Below are positions 61,651 through 64,000 of a stretch of DNA of 64,000 nt, in pieces. The translations under genes were made by a program, and so were the position numbers. Origin of the DNA: Streptomyces sp. R21 (GTDB taxonomy: Bacteria; Actinomycetota; Actinomycetes; Streptomycetales; Streptomycetaceae); contig NZ_CP163435.1 in assembly GCF_041051975.1 (NCBI RefSeq), forward strand, positions 992,001 through 1,056,000. Direction: 5' to 3'. The notes beneath the pieces were generated by a model. The model searched no databases and was not told where the DNA came from. It saw only the letters and a program-made list of their open reading frames with translations. Every line of letters starts with the position of its first letter. The stretch's first letter is position 1.

Positions 61651-62886
61651 GTGCGTGTGCTGTTGTCGACGTATGGGTCGCGCGGGGACGTCGAACCGAT
61701 GGTGGGACTCGCCGTGCAGTTGCGGGCACTCGGCGCGGAGGTGCGGATGTGCGCGCCGCCGGACGAGGACTCCGCGCGGCGGCTGGCCGGTGTCGGTGTG
61801 CCGTGGGTGCCCGTCAGCCGGTCGGCGCGGGCGTGGACGAAGGAGGCGCCACCGGCGTCGGGTATGCCGCAGCGCGCGGCCGAGGTGATCGCCGGGCAGT
61901 TCGAGGCGATCCCCGCCGCGGCCGACGGGTGCGACGTGCTGGTGGCGACGGGGATGCTGCCGGCCGCCGCCGGTGCGCTGTCGGTGGCCGAGAAGCTGGG
62001 CATCCCGTCCGTGTCCGTCACCTTCCAGCAGCTCACCCTGCCGACGCCGCACCGTCGGCCGCTGGCGTACCCGGGGCGGCCGTTCCCGCCGGAGGTGACC
62101 GACAACCGGCTGTTGTGGGACCTGGACGCCCAGAGCATCGACGCGTTGTTCGGTGAGGCGCTGAACACGAACCGAGCGTCGGCCGGTCTCCCGCCGGTGG
62201 AGCACGTCCGTGACTACGTCGTCGGCGACCGGCCGTGGCTGGCCACGGACCCGGTGCTGGACCCGTGGCGGGAGACGCCGGGACTGGACGTCGTACAGAC
62301 CGGAGCGTGGATCACGCCCGACGAACGGCCGCTGCCCGCCGAGCTGTTGGCGTTCCTGGACGCCGGGGCGCCGCCGGTGTACGTCGGGTTCGGCAGCATG
62401 CCGATGCACTCCGCACCCGACGTCGCCCGGGTCGCCGTCGAGGCCGTACGCGCGCAGGGGCGCCGTATCGTCGTCGGCAGCGGGTGGGCCGATCTGGCGC
62501 TGGTCGACGGGCAGGACGACTGCTGCACGGTCGGCGAGGTCAACCAGCAGGCGCTGTTCCGGCGCGTGGCGGCCGTTGTGCACCACGGCGGCGCGGGTAC
62601 GACGACGACCGCCACCCGCGCCGGCTCGCCTCAGGTGGTGGTCCCCCAGCTGGCGGACCAGCCGTACTGGGCAGGGCGGGTGGCCGACCTGGGCATCGGC
62701 GCGGCGCACGACGGCGCCGTCCCGACCTTCGCGTCCCTGTCCGCCGCGCTCGACATCGCCCTCGCCCGGGAGACCGTCGCGAGAGCGACCGCCGTGGCCG
62801 CCACCATCCGTACGGACGGGACGGCGGTGGCCGCGAAGTGGCTGCTGGACACGGCCGGCCGAGAAAGGCCGCCCGTGTCGGCGTGA
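61651..62886 (+). CDS. rgt: GT1 family glycosyltransferase, rifampin glycosyltransferase type
   Basis: 411 aa, GT-B fold of the glycopeptide/macrolide glycosyltransferase group: MRVLLSTYGSRGDVEPMVGLA at the start and the nucleotide-sugar site HHGGAGTTTTATRAGSPQVVVPQLADQPYWA. Alone this would not give the acceptor, but the RAE directly upstream and helR downstream strongly suggest an Rgt that inactivates rifamycins by glucosylation. GGGGAG lies 8 bases before GTG 61651. Probably cotranscribed with helR (73-base gap). Confidence 0.85.
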   Translation: MRVLLSTYGSRGDVEPMVGLAVQLRALGAEVRMCAPPDEDSARRLAGVGVPWVPVSRSARAWTKEAPPASGMPQRAAEVIAGQFEAIPAAADGCDVLVATGMLPAAAGALSVAEKLGIPSVSVTFQQLTLPTPHRRPLAYPGRPFPPEVTDNRLLWDLDAQSIDALFGEALNTNRASAGLPPVEHVRDYVVGDRPWLATDPVLDPWRETPGLDVVQTGAWITPDERPLPAELLAFLDAGAPPVYVGFGSMPMHSAPDVARVAVEAVRAQGRRIVVGSGWADLALVDGQDDCCTVGEVNQQALFRRVAAVVHHGGAGTTTTATRAGSPQVVVPQLADQPYWAGRVADLGIGAAHDGAVPTFASLSAALDIALARETVARATAVAATIRTDGTAVAAKWLLDTAGRERPPVSA

Positions 62887-62959
62887 ACCCACGCGGGATC
62901 ACCGAGCCAGGAAACACCAGCCAGGAACCAGAACCCGAGTGTCAATCGGAGCCAATGCA

Positions 62960-64000
62960 TTGAACCCACTGACCACCAGCGCCTTCGACCTTCCCGGCCG
63001 TCTCGCCCCCAAGGCCGACCCGACGCTGATCGCCGGCGACGAGGAGCACTTCGCGGCCATCGCGGAGTGCCTCGAACAGTCGATCGCCGAGCTGTCCGAC
63101 CGCCTGGCCGCCGAGCGCCGAGCGCCCGGCGGCCAGGGTCGGCAGGCGATGGAACGGGACGCGGAGGTTCACCGGCTGACCGCCCGGCTGCGCACGCTGC
63201 GCCGATTCGGTCTGGACCTGTGCCTCGGGCACATGGTCGGCACGGACAGCCCCGAGCCCGTCTACGTAGGACGACTCGGCCTCACCGACAGCACGGGGCG
63301 TCGGCTGCTGCTCGACTGGCGCTCCCCCGCGGCCGAGCCGTTCTTCGGAGCGACCCACGCCAACCCGATGGGGCTGGCGAGCCGCCGCAGGTACCGCTGG
63401 ACCGACGGCCGGATCAGCGACTACTGGGACGAGGTGTTCACCGCTGACGGTTTCGCCGGGCACGCCGCGCTCGACGACCAGTCCGCGTTCATCGCCAGCC
63501 TGGGCAGCGACCGGTCGCCCCGGATGCGGGACGTGCTCGGCACCATCCAGGCCGACCAGGACGCCATCATCCGCGCGGGATCCCGCGGCGCTCTCGTCGT
63601 CGACGGCGGTCCGGGTACGGGCAAGACCGTCGTCGCGCTGCACCGCTCCGCCTACCTCCTCTACGCCGACCCCCGCCTCGGTCACCGTCGGGGCGGCGTG
63701 CTGTTCGTCGGTCCGCACCGGCCCTATCTGACGTACGTCTCCGATGTCCTCCCCAGCCTCGGAGAGGAGGGCGTGCAGACCTGCATCCTGCGGGACCTCG
63801 TCGCCGAGGGGGCCGCGGCGGCGAGCGAGGCCGACGCGAACGTGGCCCGCCTGAAGTCGTCCGCGAACATGGTGAAGGCGATCGAGACGGCCGTCAGGTT
63901 CTACGAGGAGCCGCCCGCCAAGGGGATGACGGTCACAACCCACTGGTCCGACATCTGGCTGAGCGCCGACGACTGGGCGCTGGCGTTCGAAGCGGCGGAG
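62960..64000 (+). CDS. helR: RNA polymerase recycling motor ATPase HelR (partial, runs off the right edge)
   Basis: First 347 residues. N-terminal coiled coil of the HelD family (HFAAIAECLEQSIAELSDRLAAERR), then the domain with LLLDWRSPAAEPFFGATHANPMGL, and the helicase Walker A VDGGPGTGKTVVALHRSAYLLY near residue 215. HelR is an SF1 helicase-like ATPase that removes stalled RNA polymerase from DNA and displaces rifamycin from it, giving tolerance. TTG 62960 is preceded by CGGAG with fitting spacing; no ATG or GTG fits. Paired with rgt under the RAE. Confidence 0.92.
   Translation, partial: MNPLTTSAFDLPGRLAPKADPTLIAGDEEHFAAIAECLEQSIAELSDRLAAERRAPGGQGRQAMERDAEVHRLTARLRTLRRFGLDLCLGHMVGTDSPEPVYVGRLGLTDSTGRRLLLDWRSPAAEPFFGATHANPMGLASRRRYRWTDGRISDYWDEVFTADGFAGHAALDDQSAFIASLGSDRSPRMRDVLGTIQADQDAIIRAGSRGALVVDGGPGTGKTVVALHRSAYLLYADPRLGHRRGGVLFVGPHRPYLTYVSDVLPSLGEEGVQTCILRDLVAEGAAAASEADANVARLKSSANMVKAIETAVRFYEEPPAKGMTVTTHWSDIWLSADDWALAFEAAE

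Overview
The window is high-GC actinobacterial DNA with strong GC bias at third codon positions, GTG and TTG starts, rare TTA codons, SARP/AfsR and AdpA-era regulator types, and several leaderless promoters. Everything fits a Streptomyces chromosome. No rRNA, tRNA, CRISPR array or transposase gene was seen.

Region 1 (1-2637): the edge of an unrecognised reverse-strand gene, then an ATPase/FtsX-permease ABC pair that ends in a perfect 34-bp inverted repeat shared with the converging regulator gene.

Region 2 (2632-19712): a compact PKS-NRPS cluster. It holds a LuxR-type regulator, an MFS exporter, a KS-AT-ACP protein, a 1864-aa aminotransferase / luciferase-like monooxygenase / C / T / C protein, an M18 aminopeptidase, a type II thioesterase, an A-T protein, a divergent ArgG-like ligase and a flavin reductase. 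Many genes overlap by ATGA or GTGA. The set KS-AT-ACP + AMT + MO is the microginin-type logic for a 3-amino-2-hydroxy acyl group, the zinc-binding warhead of aminopeptidase inhibitors such as microginin, bestatin and amastatin. The flavin reductase would feed the monooxygenase, and the embedded M18 aminopeptidase looks like a target or self-resistance copy.

Region 3 (19898-26414): housekeeping and accessory genes: small secreted protein, YceI with a divergent MarR regulator, maleylpyruvate-isomerase-like protein, Tat-exported amidase, DUF1330-like protein, ACS-family MFS transporter.

Region 4 (26943-33547): an AfsR-like regulator (TTA codon, leaderless start), then a DrrA/DrrB-type exporter preceded by four 11-bp direct repeats that look like a SARP box, then a class-C beta-lactamase-fold hydrolase.

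Region 5 (33626-42416): a second, divergent biosynthetic locus. On the minus strand are MbtH, a transketolase/pyruvate-dehydrogenase-like E1alpha, an ACP, an E1beta-E2 fusion (the NapB/NapC/NapD-type system that makes glycolyl-ACP in naphthyridinomycin biosynthesis), and a gene that joins half of a KAS III enzyme to half of an adenylation domain. On the plus strand are a carrier protein, a SyrB2-type Fe(II)/2-oxoglutarate halogenase (H-x-A facial triad), a thioesterase and a Na+/H+ antiporter with a TTA codon. The hybrid gene is probably a deletion scar, so this pathway may be broken.

Region 6 (42477-61224): pirin, two MarR-like genes, a TPR protein, metE under a cobalamin riboswitch, a PepSY membrane protein, peptide deformylase, an ABC-F ATPase with a leader peptide, a flavoprotein disulfide reductase, thioredoxin, an aldehyde dehydrogenase / PobA / LacI group, a TetR-regulated FMN reductase, an LLM oxidoreductase, a small Arg-rich protein and a VOC protein.

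Region 7 (61225-64000): a rifamycin-associated element (RAE) upstream of a GT1 glycosyltransferase (Rgt-type) and HelR, the RNA polymerase recycling ATPase. This is an inducible rifamycin-resistance locus and runs off the right edge.
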